Assembly (NCBI RefSeq): GCF_014200575.1
Contig: NZ_JACHBZ010000015.1
Coordinates: 71,877 to 135,876 of the forward strand
Length of the DNA stretch: 64,000 nucleotides
Origin: Mucilaginibacter saanensis
GTDB lineage: Bacteria > Bacteroidota > Bacteroidia > Sphingobacteriales > Sphingobacteriaceae
Direction: 5' to 3'
Below, piece after piece: positions 34,016 to 43,423 of the stretch (its first letter is position 1; every line of letters begins with the position of its first letter). The notes under the pieces were generated by a model. It ran no database searches. It saw only the letters and a list, made by a program, of their open reading frames with translations, and was not told the DNA's origin. The position numbers were made by a program, and so were the translations under genes.

Positions 34016-34023
34016 CAAAGATA
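34016..34023 (-). promoter_or_regulatory. Candidate -7 box for purD
   Basis: Reading the minus strand, TATCTTTG matches TAnnTTTG exactly and ends five bases before the ATG, which implies a leaderless purD transcript. No -33 match is evident. Confidence 0.4.
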
Positions 34024-34064
34024 GTTATTTGCAGATAAGTTTCGGACGGATAGCGGTGTTGCAT

Positions 34065-34102
34065 AAAAAAGTCTGCCAGCTATTTTGCTGGCAGACTTTT
34101 TT
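34065..34102. terminator. Terminator downstream of the thioesterase gene
   Basis: Perfect 16-base stem AAAAAAGTCTGCCAGC with its complement (34065-34080, 34087-34102), six-base loop, T-run on either strand. It ends the 34122-34538 minus-strand gene and shields purD from read-through. Confidence 0.9.
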
Positions 34103-34121
34103 TCATGATGAAGCAATACCA

Positions 34122-34538
34122 TTAAACTTCCAATACCGGCGCATCTTTTATTTTTTCGAGCACCGATGCAGGCAAATAAGGCCTGCCGCCGGTAGCCGGA
34201 ACGCAGGTGCCGGTAAATACGGCCTTGGTCATTACCTTATTATTAAGGATGATAGACTGCTTAAAATACAACTTGGGTGCGCCGGCTTTATCAGCAAACA
34301 ACTCACAGGTAACGATAAAATTGTCGCCTTTTTTTAACGACCTTAAAAAACTGATACTATAGTTTGATAAAACCATGAACACGCCATTTTTTGCTTCTGT
34401 TTCAAAATCGAAACCAAGCACCTCCCTGATGTAGTCATGGCGGCAATACTCCATATAAAACGGGTAGTATAAACCATCCATAATTTCCTGAACATCTATG
34501 TGTTCATCCTTGGCAACGTAGTTTTTTGAATATTCCAT
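34122..34538 (-). CDS. Acyl-CoA thioesterase-like hot-dog protein
   Basis: 138 residues. The 4HBT-type hot-dog pattern is visible: DGLYYPFYMEYCRHDYIREVLGF (long helix with the catalytic-side aspartate region upstream), then beta strands FMVLSNYSISFLRSLKKGDNFIVTCELF and ILNNKVMTKAVFTGTCVP. Such proteins hydrolyse thioester bonds of acyl-CoAs in the cytoplasm. The substrate is unknown. The ATG at 34538 is the only sensible start. Confidence 0.78.
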   Translation of the reverse strand: MEYSKNYVAKDEHIDVQEIMDGLYYPFYMEYCRHDYIREVLGFDFETEAKNGVFMVLSNYSISFLRSLKKGDNFIVTCELFADKAGAPKLYFKQSIILNNKVMTKAVFTGTCVPATGGRPYLPASVLEKIKDAPVLEV

Positions 34539-34650
34539 TAGTATATGTTTTATAGGCTGGCGGCAAATATATTAAACAAAAAAATCCTGGCTGTATGTGC
34601 CGGGATCTTTTATTGATCATTTTGCATTGGGTTAGTTGAAGTGGTAGTTG

Positions 34651-35529
34651 TTATAAAACTTCAGGTTCTGCCGCCGGGTTATTAGCTTTAATATTCTTTC
34701 TGAACAGCGCAGGCGATTCGCCTTTATATTTTTTAAATGTTTTGGTAAGGTGGCTCTCATCGGTAAAGCCAAGTTCAAAGGCAATTTCATTTAGGCGCAT
34801 ATTGCTATGACGCAGCCGGGTCTCGGCCAGTGATAGTTTATAGTTGATGATAAACTGTTGGAGGTTTTCGCCGGTTTGTTTTTTAAAATACTCGCTGATG
34901 TAATTGGTTGAAATATTAAAATGATCAGCAATGTTTTCGGCCTTTAACTTTTCATGGTCGTAAATATTCAGGTGCACGTAATTGATGATCTTCAGGGCAA
35001 TATTATCACCACCTGTTTTGGCATCGCATTTAATGGTGATGTTTCTTGCCACAATAGTGATGAGCGTATTAATCAGCTGCTCAACCAGCTCCTTTTGCAT
35101 GTTTTGTTCCTGTTCATATTCGGCTACAATGGCCGCAATTATGGCAGCTGCAAGTGGCTTGTCCCTCTCGTTCCTTATAATATCGCCCTGATCCTGTTTA
35201 CTCTGAAAAATATAGTCGAGCTTTTGCATCCAGTTATCGTGGCTGTGTTTTTCATCCCGGGCGGTAATTGCCTGGAGGTAAATATTGTTAAAGCATATAA
35301 ACACAAACGAGGTGAGTTCTTCTACATGAAAATGATGCACAATCATGGGGGTGAGCAAATAAAGGCTGCCCGGATGGTATTTGAAATCGTTACCGTTAAT
35401 ATTGTGTATGCCTTTACCTTCAACAATATAAACCAGCTCAAAGTAAGAGTGTTTGTGCGTTTTAAGCGGGCACTCGTTTGACTTTAGCAAATGAATGTTA
35501 AAGGGCTGAAAAAGGTGGTGAGTGTTCAT
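34651..35529 (-). CDS. AraC family transcriptional regulator
   Basis: 292 residues from ATG 35529 (MNTHHLF). A longer in-frame start exists near 35607, but it would run into the promoter region of the divergent oxidoreductase. Residues about 10-90 are a cupin sensor (HSYFELVYIVEGKGIHNINGN), and the last 100 residues are a double HTH (IADHFNISTNYISEYFKKQTGENLQQFIINYKL, then LNEIAFELGFTDESHLTKTFKKYKGESPALFR). The divergent layout with the NADP-dependent oxidoreductase (89 bases between starts) suggests that it controls that gene. Confidence 0.9.
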   Translation of the reverse strand: MNTHHLFQPFNIHLLKSNECPLKTHKHSYFELVYIVEGKGIHNINGNDFKYHPGSLYLLTPMIVHHFHVEELTSFVFICFNNIYLQAITARDEKHSHDNWMQKLDYIFQSKQDQGDIIRNERDKPLAAAIIAAIVAEYEQEQNMQKELVEQLINTLITIVARNITIKCDAKTGGDNIALKIINYVHLNIYDHEKLKAENIADHFNISTNYISEYFKKQTGENLQQFIINYKLSLAETRLRHSNMRLNEIAFELGFTDESHLTKTFKKYKGESPALFRKNIKANNPAAEPEVL

Positions 35530-35618
35530 ATCCTTTAAAACTACTTCTTTATCCCAAAAATGTACCTGAATCTGCGGGCCGGCTCTGCCGATCTTTGGAT
35601 CATACAAAAAGTAAATAT

Positions 35619-36569
35619 ATGAAAGCTATAATATTAACTGAAAACGGTGGTGCCGATAAACTGATTTTAAAAGAAATTGACAAACCGGTTATTAAACCAA
35701 ACGAGGTGCTGATAAAAACGAAAGCCTTAAGCATTAATCCTGTGGATGGTTTTGTAAGAACAAAGGAAGCCTATGTAAAACGCATACTGCAACCCACCCC
35801 TGGCGAAGACATGATATTGGGCTGGGACGTTTCAGGAACGGTAGTAGAAACCGGGAGCGAAGTAACCGGACTGAAAAATGGTGATGAGGTGTTTGGCATG
35901 GTAAACTTTCCGGGGAGTGGTAAGGCATACGCCGAGTATGTTGCCGCCCCAGCTGGTCAGCTGACTATAAAACCGGCTAATGTTTCGCATAGCGAAGCTG
36001 CTGCTGCCACGCTTGCCGCTTTAACTGCTTGGCAGTCCCTGGTAACCTATGCCAAAGTAAAACCGGGCGATAAAGTATTGATACACGCTGCAGCCGGTGG
36101 GGTTGGGCATTATGCCGTACAAATAGCTAAGCATTTTGGTGCGTATGTAATAGGTACAGGTTCGGCAAATAACAGGGACTTTGTAATAGCCCAGGGTGCC
36201 GACGAGTTTATTGATTACAGTAAAGAAAAATTTGAGGAAAAAGTGCAGGATGCCGATGTGGTAATTGACGGCGTTTTTGGCGACCACATATTAAGATCAT
36301 TGGATGCCGTAAAAGGTGGTGGCCGTGTAATAAGCCTGCTTACTTTTTTTGAAGGTGAAATTGCTGCAAAGGCAACGGCCAAAGAGGTATTTACCCATAG
36401 GCTTGGCGTGGTATCAAACGGAACCGATATGGAGGTGATTGCCAAATTGCTGGCAGATGGAATTTTGAGATCATACATATCGGCCAGGTATAGTTTTGCA
36501 GATATACCAAAAGCTCATGAAGAAATTGCAGGTGGCAAAACCAGGGGAAAAATAGTGGTTGAATTATAA
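35619..36569 (+). CDS. NADP-dependent quinone-type oxidoreductase (MDR/zeta-crystallin-like)
   Basis: 316 residues from ATG 35619. The GroES-like domain has KALSINPVDGFVR and ILGWDVSGTVVETGSEV; the nucleotide-binding domain has VLIHAAAGGVGHYAVQIAKHFGAYVIGT with the AxxGxxG turn. The structural and catalytic zinc cysteines of alcohol dehydrogenases are absent, which puts it with zinc-free quinone reductases. It probably reduces quinones or enones with NADPH. It is divergent from the AraC gene, its likely regulator, and ends in a terminator at 36601. Confidence 0.9.
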   Translation: MKAIILTENGGADKLILKEIDKPVIKPNEVLIKTKALSINPVDGFVRTKEAYVKRILQPTPGEDMILGWDVSGTVVETGSEVTGLKNGDEVFGMVNFPGSGKAYAEYVAAPAGQLTIKPANVSHSEAAAATLAALTAWQSLVTYAKVKPGDKVLIHAAAGGVGHYAVQIAKHFGAYVIGTGSANNRDFVIAQGADEFIDYSKEKFEEKVQDADVVIDGVFGDHILRSLDAVKGGGRVISLLTFFEGEIAAKATAKEVFTHRLGVVSNGTDMEVIAKLLADGILRSYISARYSFADIPKAHEEIAGGKTRGKIVVEL

Positions 36570-36600
36570 TTGTCCTGACTATAATTGATAGTGACTTAAG

Positions 36601-36630
36601 AAAAGAACCTGGCATTGAACCGGTTCTTTT
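36601..36630 (+). terminator. Terminator after the oxidoreductase gene
   Basis: AAAAGAACCTGG and CCGGTTCTTTT pair with one bulge around a seven-base loop. The remaining intergenic part (36631-36873) shows no gene. Confidence 0.75.
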
Positions 36631-36873
36631 GGTATAAACTAATTGCATAATTAACGGTTACATGAAGCTGTGTAAATAATGATAAATAATAAATTACGAT
36701 ATTTGACTTAAGCATCTGTCAGGGTTTTGAAGATAAAACAGCCCCGAAACGGATAAAATAATAGGTCGGGTGTCGGGTATTTTAGTAACCGGTACTGGTT
36801 AAACAGGGCTGATTATGGCGGGAAGGATGAATGGCAGATAAGCTTTTTTTATTTACATAAACCATTTACCGTT

Positions 36874-37755
36874 ATGAAAAAAATTACCTTACTGTTTGCA
36901 CTGTTAAGCCTTAGCCTGATAGGTTATGCGCAGGATGTCCCGAAAGCCGATACTACCAAAAGGTGGACTATACATGGCGAAAATACCTTTTTGATCAATC
37001 AAAGCTCGTACTCCAACTGGTCGGCAGGTGGTGTTAATGCCTTTGCGGGCAACCTGCTTTTTAATTACGATTTTAACTATAAAAAAGATAAGTGGAGCTG
37101 GGATAATAAAGTGATCCTGGGGTATGGGCTAAGTAAGCAACAGGATGTGGGCCTGCGCAAAAACGATGACCGCATTATTCTGAACAGCTTACTGGGCAGG
37201 CAGGCTTCGAAATACTGGCTGTATACTTTTTATATGAACTTTCAGACACAGTTTACCAAGGGGTATGATTACAGTACAGAGCCCAAAACGCTGATCTCGA
37301 ATTTTCTGGCGCCGGCATACCTTACCTTTGGGCCTGGTTTTGCTTATAAACGCTCTGATAATTTCAGGATCAATATTTCGCCTGCTGCGGCACGTATCAT
37401 TATGGTTAATGACGATTATCTTTCATCAATAGGGGCGTTTGGTGTTACACCCGGTAGTAAAAGCTTGTTCCAGTTTGGCGCCTCATTTGATGCTTATTAC
37501 AAAGTTAACTTAGTGCAAAATATCAGTCTTGAAAATATTTTGAAACTATACTCCGATTATCTGAAAAAGCCTGGAGATATTTATACCGATTACACCGCCA
37601 ATCTTTTTATGAAAGTAAACAAGTTTGTAACCGTTAACGCCGGTGTTCAGCTTATTTATGATGGTAAAACAAGAATACCTACTGAGGATGGAAGCACAAA
37701 AATTGCCTTGCAGGTTAAACAGATATTTGGTGCAGGTTTAACATATAAGTTTTAA
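36874..37755 (+). CDS. DUF3078 outer-membrane protein
   Basis: 293 residues with a signal peptide ending IGYAQ. The DUF3078 pattern is clear: INQSSYSNWSAGGVNAFAGNLLFNYDFNYKKDKWSWDNKV, then FYMNFQTQFTKGYDY, FLAPAYLTFGPGFAYK and a terminal IFGAGLTYKF with an aromatic last residue as in outer-membrane barrels. This family is specific to Bacteroidota and has no assigned function. The gene stands alone, with a long leader region and a strong terminator. Confidence 0.9.
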   Translation: MKKITLLFALLSLSLIGYAQDVPKADTTKRWTIHGENTFLINQSSYSNWSAGGVNAFAGNLLFNYDFNYKKDKWSWDNKVILGYGLSKQQDVGLRKNDDRIILNSLLGRQASKYWLYTFYMNFQTQFTKGYDYSTEPKTLISNFLAPAYLTFGPGFAYKRSDNFRINISPAAARIIMVNDDYLSSIGAFGVTPGSKSLFQFGASFDAYYKVNLVQNISLENILKLYSDYLKKPGDIYTDYTANLFMKVNKFVTVNAGVQLIYDGKTRIPTEDGSTKIALQVKQIFGAGLTYKF

Positions 37756-37773
37756 ACTGCTCTACTTATCAAT

Positions 37774-37809
37774 AAAAAACGCCACGGAATAAAGCTCGTG
37801 GCGTTTTTT
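37774..37809. terminator. Terminator between DUF3078 and DUF1349 genes
   Basis: 13-base arms AAAAAACGCCACG and CGTGGCGTTTTTT around a ten-base loop; usable in both directions between two convergent genes. Confidence 0.9.
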
Positions 37810-37829
37810 ATTGAAGATGAATTAAATGG

Positions 37830-38468
37830 TTATTTTACCGCTTCAACCTTAAAGTTTTCAAAAGTTACCGGGAAGCTCTGTTTGCCGGGTGCTGCGGCTA
37901 CTACACCAATTTGTACCTTTTGATCTGGTGGGAAATAGGCCAGGCGCAGCATGTCGTATTTTTCGCCGTCAAAGGAATATTTGATCTCTACATAATTGCC
38001 TTTACGGAGCAGTTTAAGCCATACTGATTTAGTGCTGTTATGACGGGGTACTACTGACCAGTCCGACACGTCGCGGGTTACCACGGCGCTGATGTTCTGA
38101 ACACCGTCAACAAATTCAATACCAGTTTTGATCCAGTTTTTCTCGTCAATACGCACCATCAGGCCAGCCTGGTGAAAAAGCTCGCGGTAACTGCCGGTTA
38201 CTTTTACGCTGGCCTCAAAATTGCCTGCCATTTCCTGGTAGTAAAAAGGACCGTTATCGCGCTTAAAACCGTAATGGGTAACCTGCCAGTAATCAGTACC
38301 AGGGTCAACAGTAAAGGTGAGTTTGGCGGCGTTGCCTTCTGATTTTGATGGTTCATTAAACCATTTCATAGCTGGCCCCTCCTGGGCAAAGGTGCCTGTA
38401 ATTGCCAGTAAACAGATCATAACAGTTAGTTTAATTTTTTTGTGCAGGTTGTAATAAGATAGATTCAT
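37830..38468 (-). CDS. Secreted DUF1349 (concanavalin-like) protein
   Basis: 212 residues from ATG 38468, with a signal peptide ending TGTFAQ (an upstream ATG at 38510 would put an unlikely tail before it). The DUF1349 jelly-roll shows MKWFNEPSKSEGN, DYWQVTHYGFKRDNGPFYYQE, FHQAGLMVRIDEKNWIKTGIEFVDG, and KLLRKGNYVEIKYSFDGEKYDMLRLAYF. Related proteins bind or process sugars; the precise role is unknown. It is convergent with the DUF3078 gene. Confidence 0.87.
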   Translation of the reverse strand: MNLSYYNLHKKIKLTVMICLLAITGTFAQEGPAMKWFNEPSKSEGNAAKLTFTVDPGTDYWQVTHYGFKRDNGPFYYQEMAGNFEASVKVTGSYRELFHQAGLMVRIDEKNWIKTGIEFVDGVQNISAVVTRDVSDWSVVPRHNSTKSVWLKLLRKGNYVEIKYSFDGEKYDMLRLAYFPPDQKVQIGVVAAAPGKQSFPVTFENFKVEAVK

Positions 38469-38684
38469 TTTTACAGATTGATAGTTTTTGCCAAGATAGG
38501 AAATAAGCATACGCTGTTCATGAGCATAAAAGGCTTTAATGGCTAAAAAAACATGCTTTATTTCATTTGCCGGTAAATTTATTGAGCTAAGGGTAAGTAT
38601 AGGTATTTAGGTGTAAACAAAACTTTATAGTTGCTCACTGGTTAATCAATATTGTTATATATTTAAATAAAAAAACAAAAGTTT

Positions 38685-39572
38685 ATGAAGTTCCCCAAAT
38701 CCATATTAGCGCTGCTTGTAGTAGCAGTGGTAGCTCAAAGCTGCGTTAGTTCAAAAAAATATAAAGAGCTGGATGCTAATTATACCCAATTGCAAAATAG
38801 CACCCGCGACCTGAGTGTGAAATACCAAACCAGTGCGCAGGGCCTGGCCGTGGCAAACAGTCGCATAACCAGTCTTGAAGAGCAAATAGCATTACAAAAA
38901 ACAAATGTGGCAGCTTTGCAGGATGCACTTAACAAATGTTTAAACTCCAGCAACCAGGGTAGCGTGAATATCTCCAAACTGGTTGATGAGATCAATAGTT
39001 CAAACAAATACATTCAGCAACTGGTAAATGCCAAAACCAAAAGCGATTCGCTTAACATGGTGTTAACCAATAACCTAACCCGTTCGTTAAGTCAGCAGGA
39101 AATGAGCGATGTAGATGTACAGGTATTAAAAGGTGTGGTTTATATATCACTTGCCGATAACATGCTTTACAAATCAGGCAGTTATGAAATATCTGACAGA
39201 GCAGGCGAAACCCTGAGCAAAATTGCCAAGATCATTAAAGATTACAACACTTATGATGTGCTGATTGAAGGTAATACAGATAATGTACCTATTGTGCAGA
39301 AAAATATCCGTAACAACTGGGATTTGAGTGCTTTAAGGGCATCATCAGTAGTTATGGCACTGCAAAATACTTATGGAGTTGAGCCTAAACGTTTAACTGC
39401 AGGTGGCCGTGGCGAATATAACCCGATAGCTGATAATAATACTCCTGACGGTAAAGCCAAAAACAGACGTACACAGATCATCATTACACCAAAACTTGAT
39501 CAGTTTATGGACCTGATAGGTAAAGCCCCAGAAGCGCAGCCTGCACCGGTACAAGAACCGCCAAAACAATAA
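38685..39572 (+). CDS. OmpA-family peptidoglycan-binding lipoprotein
   Basis: 295 residues. A lipoprotein signal has the cysteine in VVAQSCVSSKKYKEL. Residues about 30-140 form a coiled coil (QLQNSTRDLSVKYQ..., ITSLEEQIALQKTNVAALQDAL). The OmpA_C domain (about 155-275) holds DMNMLYKSGSYE-like start, LIEGNTDNVPI, NWDLSALRASSVVMAL and RLTAGGRGEYNPIADN..KNRRTQIIITP, with the peptidoglycan-binding Asp and Arg positions. It probably ties the outer membrane to the cell wall. Confidence 0.92.
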   Translation: MKFPKSILALLVVAVVAQSCVSSKKYKELDANYTQLQNSTRDLSVKYQTSAQGLAVANSRITSLEEQIALQKTNVAALQDALNKCLNSSNQGSVNISKLVDEINSSNKYIQQLVNAKTKSDSLNMVLTNNLTRSLSQQEMSDVDVQVLKGVVYISLADNMLYKSGSYEISDRAGETLSKIAKIIKDYNTYDVLIEGNTDNVPIVQKNIRNNWDLSALRASSVVMALQNTYGVEPKRLTAGGRGEYNPIADNNTPDGKAKNRRTQIIITPKLDQFMDLIGKAPEAQPAPVQEPPKQ

Positions 39573-39594
39573 AGTGATAAATAGCCTTATAAAT

Positions 39595-39629
39595 AAAACC
39601 GGCTGCCCCAATCAAGGGCAGCCGGTTTT
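39595..39629. terminator. Terminator after the OmpA-like gene
   Basis: 14-base perfect stem AAAACCGGCTGCCC (39595-39608) with GGGCAGCCGGTTTT (39616-39629), seven-base loop. It may serve both convergent genes. Confidence 0.9.
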
Positions 39630-39661
39630 GTTATAGGGTATTTGTATAAGCTCCAAAAATA

Positions 39662-40459
39662 TCAGAGTGGGCTATCAAAGTTTTTTTGCCAGCGTTCGGC
39701 TATGTTCTTGTCAATAAATTCCTTCATTAAAAGGCCGCCAAGTGCAGCCAGCGGGTCGGTAAAGTATTCGATCTTTTCCTGTACTTTATCATTAAAAACC
39801 AACAGGTTGTTAACGGTGTTTATGGCTTGCCACGCTACCAAACCATCACTGCATTTGTTTGGATACTCAATGATATATTGTTGCATGTTGTGCAAATCCT
39901 GCTCGGTTAATTGATCTTTCTGAATTTTTATAAGTTCAATAAACTGATCAACATCGCTGAGCACAAAATCCATGGAGGTTATAACGGTTTTGATGGTTGC
40001 CTTTTTTGTTATAAAAAACGATGTGTTTTTTGCATCCATCACAGTTGGCAGAAAAACACTGATCATACCAACCAGTCGGTTTAGCCGATGGCTTTTAAAA
40101 ATTATCCGGTAGTTGGTTACATAAACGCGGCCGCCAAGTGCTTCTTTATCCTTCATGCCTACGGTCCACAAAAACTGATCAAATGCAAATTGTTTTAAGC
40201 CAAACTCCTTGGGTTTAACCACCAGGTTGGCTGGTACGCCTACAATAATCTGTTCGCCCGGAAAAAGAACCTCCGGCCCAATGGCGGTTTGTCTTTTTAC
40301 CATGCCTGAATTGGAAAAAAGATAAAGCCCTAAACCAAACAGGGCGCCACAAAATAATCCGGTGACAAGCCCAATCTCAAACCCATTCTTTAATGCAAAA
40401 ACAACAGACATGGCTATACCAAATAATAAGGCTGCAAATAAGGCTTGTTTAATGTTCAT
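39662..40459 (-). CDS. Membrane protein with a GRAM/PH-like domain
   Basis: 265 residues. Two N-terminal hydrophobic segments (about 3-22 and 28-49) form a hairpin in the membrane. The segment RVYVTNYRIIFKSHRLNRLVGMISVFLPTVMD (about 111-142) resembles the core of GRAM or bacterial PH domains (VTNxRIIF), with a preceding basic/aromatic stretch. The C-terminal 90 residues are helical and unassigned. Homology is short, so the domain call is moderate. Membrane attachment is the safest claim; a role in lipid or surface sensing is inference. Confidence 0.6.
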   Translation of the reverse strand: MNIKQALFAALLFGIAMSVVFALKNGFEIGLVTGLFCGALFGLGLYLFSNSGMVKRQTAIGPEVLFPGEQIIVGVPANLVVKPKEFGLKQFAFDQFLWTVGMKDKEALGGRVYVTNYRIIFKSHRLNRLVGMISVFLPTVMDAKNTSFFITKKATIKTVITSMDFVLSDVDQFIELIKIQKDQLTEQDLHNMQQYIIEYPNKCSDGLVAWQAINTVNNLLVFNDKVQEKIEYFTDPLAALGGLLMKEFIDKNIAERWQKNFDSPL

Positions 40460-40778
40460 GCTACTCGGGTTAATAGTAAAGCGTTATTTAGGTTCCATAA
40501 GCTCATTTTTTATACGGTAAGGAGTTACGGGTATTTTCATCTAAATATATGATAATCTATTTGTTATAAATATGATATGAGTTTAAGAGAGTTTTACCCC
40601 TGTAGTGGCGAATGATGGAGTAAAACATAGAGTCAGTTGAATTTCGGTATCGATAAATGCCTTAAGAACATTATTGTTACAAATACAATTAAAAACCATA
40701 TTGCTTTTCAGGCAATTTCTTCGATATTTGATTTAGCCGGTTGCGTAAACTGGCCATTAACCAATTTACCTATTCTTC
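40460..40778. other. 319-base intergenic stretch, nothing recognised
   Basis: This space separates two divergent genes and must hold both promoters. A 70-codon open frame at 40637-40846 runs into the Gfo/Idh gene in another frame and has no motif. I see no repeat, hairpin or RNA gene. Confidence 0.4.
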
Positions 40779-42134
40779 ATGGAAAAATCACGCCGTACTT
40801 TTATCAGGCAGGCCGCGTTGGCGGGTGCCGGTGTAATGCTTACTAAAACCGGGTGGAGCGCCCAAAGCTACAAACGTATCATTGGTGCTAATGACCGTGT
40901 GCGGGTTGGCGTAGTAGGCTTTTCTGACAGGCATAAAAGCTCACACATCCCCAGTTTTATGAACCACTATAAGGAACTTAATTTTGAGGTTGTTGGCGTA
41001 TCTGATATCTGGAAGAACCGAAGGGAAGAGGGGGCTGCTATCTGGAAACAGAAGATGCAGAATGATGTAAAAGCCTATCGAAATAACGAGGAGTTATATG
41101 ATAGTAAAACGGTAGATGCAGTATTTATCAGCACTGCTGATTTTCAGCACGCCCGCCATGCCATTGAAGCAGTAAAAGCCGGATGTGATGCCTATGTAGA
41201 AAAGCCATTTGCCGAAACCATGGAGGATAACCGGGCTGCCCTGAAGGCTATCAAGGAATCTGGTAAAATTGTGCAGATTGGTTCGCAGCGTCGCAGCGGA
41301 GCCAATTATCATGCTGCTAATGATTTTATTCGCTCGGGTAAATTTGGCCCTATTACCATGGTTGAGCTAACCTGGAATGTAAACCAGCCGGGTCGTTGGC
41401 GCCGCCCAGAATTGTTAGGTACCTTAAAAGAAGCCGATACCGACTGGAAGCGTTTTATTATGAACCGCCCTTACGAGGCGTTTGATCCGCGTAAATATTT
41501 GGAGTATCGCCTGTTTTGGCCATATTCATCGGGCCTCCCCGGGCAATGGATGAGCCATCAGATTGATACAGTACACTGGTTCACGGGGCTGAAACATCCG
41601 CGTAGCGTGGTGGCCAATGGTGGTATATATGTATGGAAAGATGGCCGCAGAAACTGGGATACCATTTTAGCTGCCTTTGATTATGGACCGCTGGATGACC
41701 CGTCAACAGGTTTTCAGGTAACCTTTGGTTCTCGTATGCATAATGGCGATGAGCACCCGGCCGAGATCTATTACTCCAACGGCGGCGAACTCAATCTGAA
41801 CACCAACAAAGTTTCGCCAGAAGGGGGATTAACTCAAAAAATGGCTGATGCTATGCACATGCAGGCTAACCTGCTCCCGGAGCTAAGCCTTGCTAATACC
41901 GAAAAGGTCATAGCTTCGGCCAATACCGGCGGCGATGTGCTTACATCAAACCACGTGCGTAACTGGATGGAATGTGTACGCAGCCGTAAACAACCTAATG
42001 CCCCTGTTGAGGCAGGATACAGTCATTCCATAGCCAACATCATGACTAATGCCGCGGTACACACGGGTTATAAGGCTACGTTTGATGAAAGCACACAAGA
42101 AGTAATGGCAAACGGAAAAGTGTTTAAATATTAA
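40779..42134 (+). CDS. Gfo/Idh/MocA family oxidoreductase with Tat signal
   Basis: 451 residues. The N-terminus SRRTFIRQAALAGAGVML is a twin-arginine signal, so the protein folds with its nucleotide in the cytoplasm and is then exported. The Rossmann GVVGFSDRHKS, DAVFISTADFQHARHAIEAVKAGCDAYVEKP (Lys of the EKP motif near residue 143) and GSQRRSG are family hallmarks. Members oxidise or reduce sugar derivatives, often with an NAD(P) that stays bound. It is followed 61 bases later by a DUF6807 gene, a pair found together in sugar-utilisation loci. Confidence 0.92.
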   Translation: MEKSRRTFIRQAALAGAGVMLTKTGWSAQSYKRIIGANDRVRVGVVGFSDRHKSSHIPSFMNHYKELNFEVVGVSDIWKNRREEGAAIWKQKMQNDVKAYRNNEELYDSKTVDAVFISTADFQHARHAIEAVKAGCDAYVEKPFAETMEDNRAALKAIKESGKIVQIGSQRRSGANYHAANDFIRSGKFGPITMVELTWNVNQPGRWRRPELLGTLKEADTDWKRFIMNRPYEAFDPRKYLEYRLFWPYSSGLPGQWMSHQIDTVHWFTGLKHPRSVVANGGIYVWKDGRRNWDTILAAFDYGPLDDPSTGFQVTFGSRMHNGDEHPAEIYYSNGGELNLNTNKVSPEGGLTQKMADAMHMQANLLPELSLANTEKVIASANTGGDVLTSNHVRNWMECVRSRKQPNAPVEAGYSHSIANIMTNAAVHTGYKATFDESTQEVMANGKVFKY

Positions 42135-42195
42135 ATTTTATAGGTACTTCTTTCAATAGGGAGTACTTTTTACTTAATCTTATACATCAAACCAC

Positions 42196-43236
42196 ATGCC
42201 CCAATTAAAAACTTTAGGCATCGCCATAGTCATGACAACGTTATCGTCAATTGTGTTTGCTCAAAAAAACGAAGTTGTTAAAATAGTAAAAACATCAAAA
42301 GATAAGATTGATGTGCTGATAGGAGGTAAGCCATTTACCAGTTTCCTATATCCGGATACGTTGGAGAAGCCAGTGCTATATCCGCTGCGTGCGGCAAATG
42401 GTACGGTGGTAACTCGTGGTTTTCCGCTTAATCCGCGCCCGGGCGATCCGACCGACCACCCGCATCATATTGGCCTTTGGTTTAATTTTGAAAACCTGAA
42501 CGGGCTCGATTTCTGGAACAACTCCTACGCTATTCCGCAAAGTAAAAAAAATGGCTACGGCTGGATCCGTACAGATCGTATATTACAAACCACAAGTGGA
42601 ACAACAGGTATACTAAGCTACCATGCCAACTGGACTAATCAGCAAAAAGATGTGATACTGGAAGAAACCACCCGGTTTGAATTTAGCGGTGATGCTAACC
42701 AGCGTATTATTGATCGCTTTACAACGCTAAAGGCCGATGCTGATGCGGTGTTTAAAGATGCCAAAGACGGTATGCTGGGCCTGCGCCTGGCCCATGAATT
42801 ACAGATGCCTGATACGGCCGACCAAAAATTTACCGACGATAAAGGCAATGTAACCATAGTAAAGGGTGGTAGCGATAAATTGGCTAACGGCACCTATCTT
42901 ACCAGTGCCGGTAAAACGGGTAACGATGCCTGGAGTACCCGTGGAGTATGGTGTAAGGTGTATGGTAAAATGGGAGTCGATTCGGTAAGTATAGCCATAA
43001 TTGATCATCCTAAAAACCCTAATTACCCAACTTTCTGGCATGCACGGGGGTATGGCTTGTTTGCTGCCAACCCGCTTGGCGAAAAGGTTTTTACCAATGG
43101 AAAATCAGAAAAGAACCTGACACTTAAAAAAGGCGAGTCGGTAACTTTTCGTTATCGTATCGTTATCAGTAACGGCAGCCAAACTACCAGCGTAACTAAA
43201 CTTAATGAAATGGCCCAGGCGTTTGGCGGTAAATGA
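42196..43236 (+). CDS. DUF6807 (PmoA-like) secreted protein
   Basis: 346 residues with a signal peptide ending SIVFAQ. The family region is PRPGDPTDHPHHIGLWFNFENLNGLDFWNNSY (about residues 84-115), where the HPHH cluster and acidic residues could bind a metal; later DAKDGMLGLRLAHELQMP and WHARGYGLFAANPLGEKVF. It is annotated in databases as PmoA by remote resemblance, but no methane oxidation is implied. Together with the preceding Gfo/Idh/MocA gene it probably acts on a carbohydrate derivative in the periplasm. Confidence 0.85.
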   Translation: MPQLKTLGIAIVMTTLSSIVFAQKNEVVKIVKTSKDKIDVLIGGKPFTSFLYPDTLEKPVLYPLRAANGTVVTRGFPLNPRPGDPTDHPHHIGLWFNFENLNGLDFWNNSYAIPQSKKNGYGWIRTDRILQTTSGTTGILSYHANWTNQQKDVILEETTRFEFSGDANQRIIDRFTTLKADADAVFKDAKDGMLGLRLAHELQMPDTADQKFTDDKGNVTIVKGGSDKLANGTYLTSAGKTGNDAWSTRGVWCKVYGKMGVDSVSIAIIDHPKNPNYPTFWHARGYGLFAANPLGEKVFTNGKSEKNLTLKKGESVTFRYRIVISNGSQTTSVTKLNEMAQAFGGK

Positions 43237-43423
43237 TCATTCTGTTTATTTTAAGGTAAATGATACATAAGATAATAGTTAGATTATTGACAGAGAGCAT
43301 GGCGCATAAGTCCCTTGATTAATAGTTTTGTAAAAAAAGCTGTTACAGGCAATCAAACAATAATAATCGTCGTTTAAATAGCAGTAAATCCTGTTATGGT
43401 TACACCTACTAAACGAATAAACA

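Noticed and set aside
40637..40846. 69-codon frame before the Gfo/Idh/MocA gene
   Set aside because: It overlaps the real N-terminus with its Tat signal in another frame.
42196..43236. Methane monooxygenase subunit (PmoA)
   Set aside because: The database name is historical; the protein is secreted and belongs to DUF6807 next to a sugar-type oxidoreductase, with no other methane-oxidation gene.
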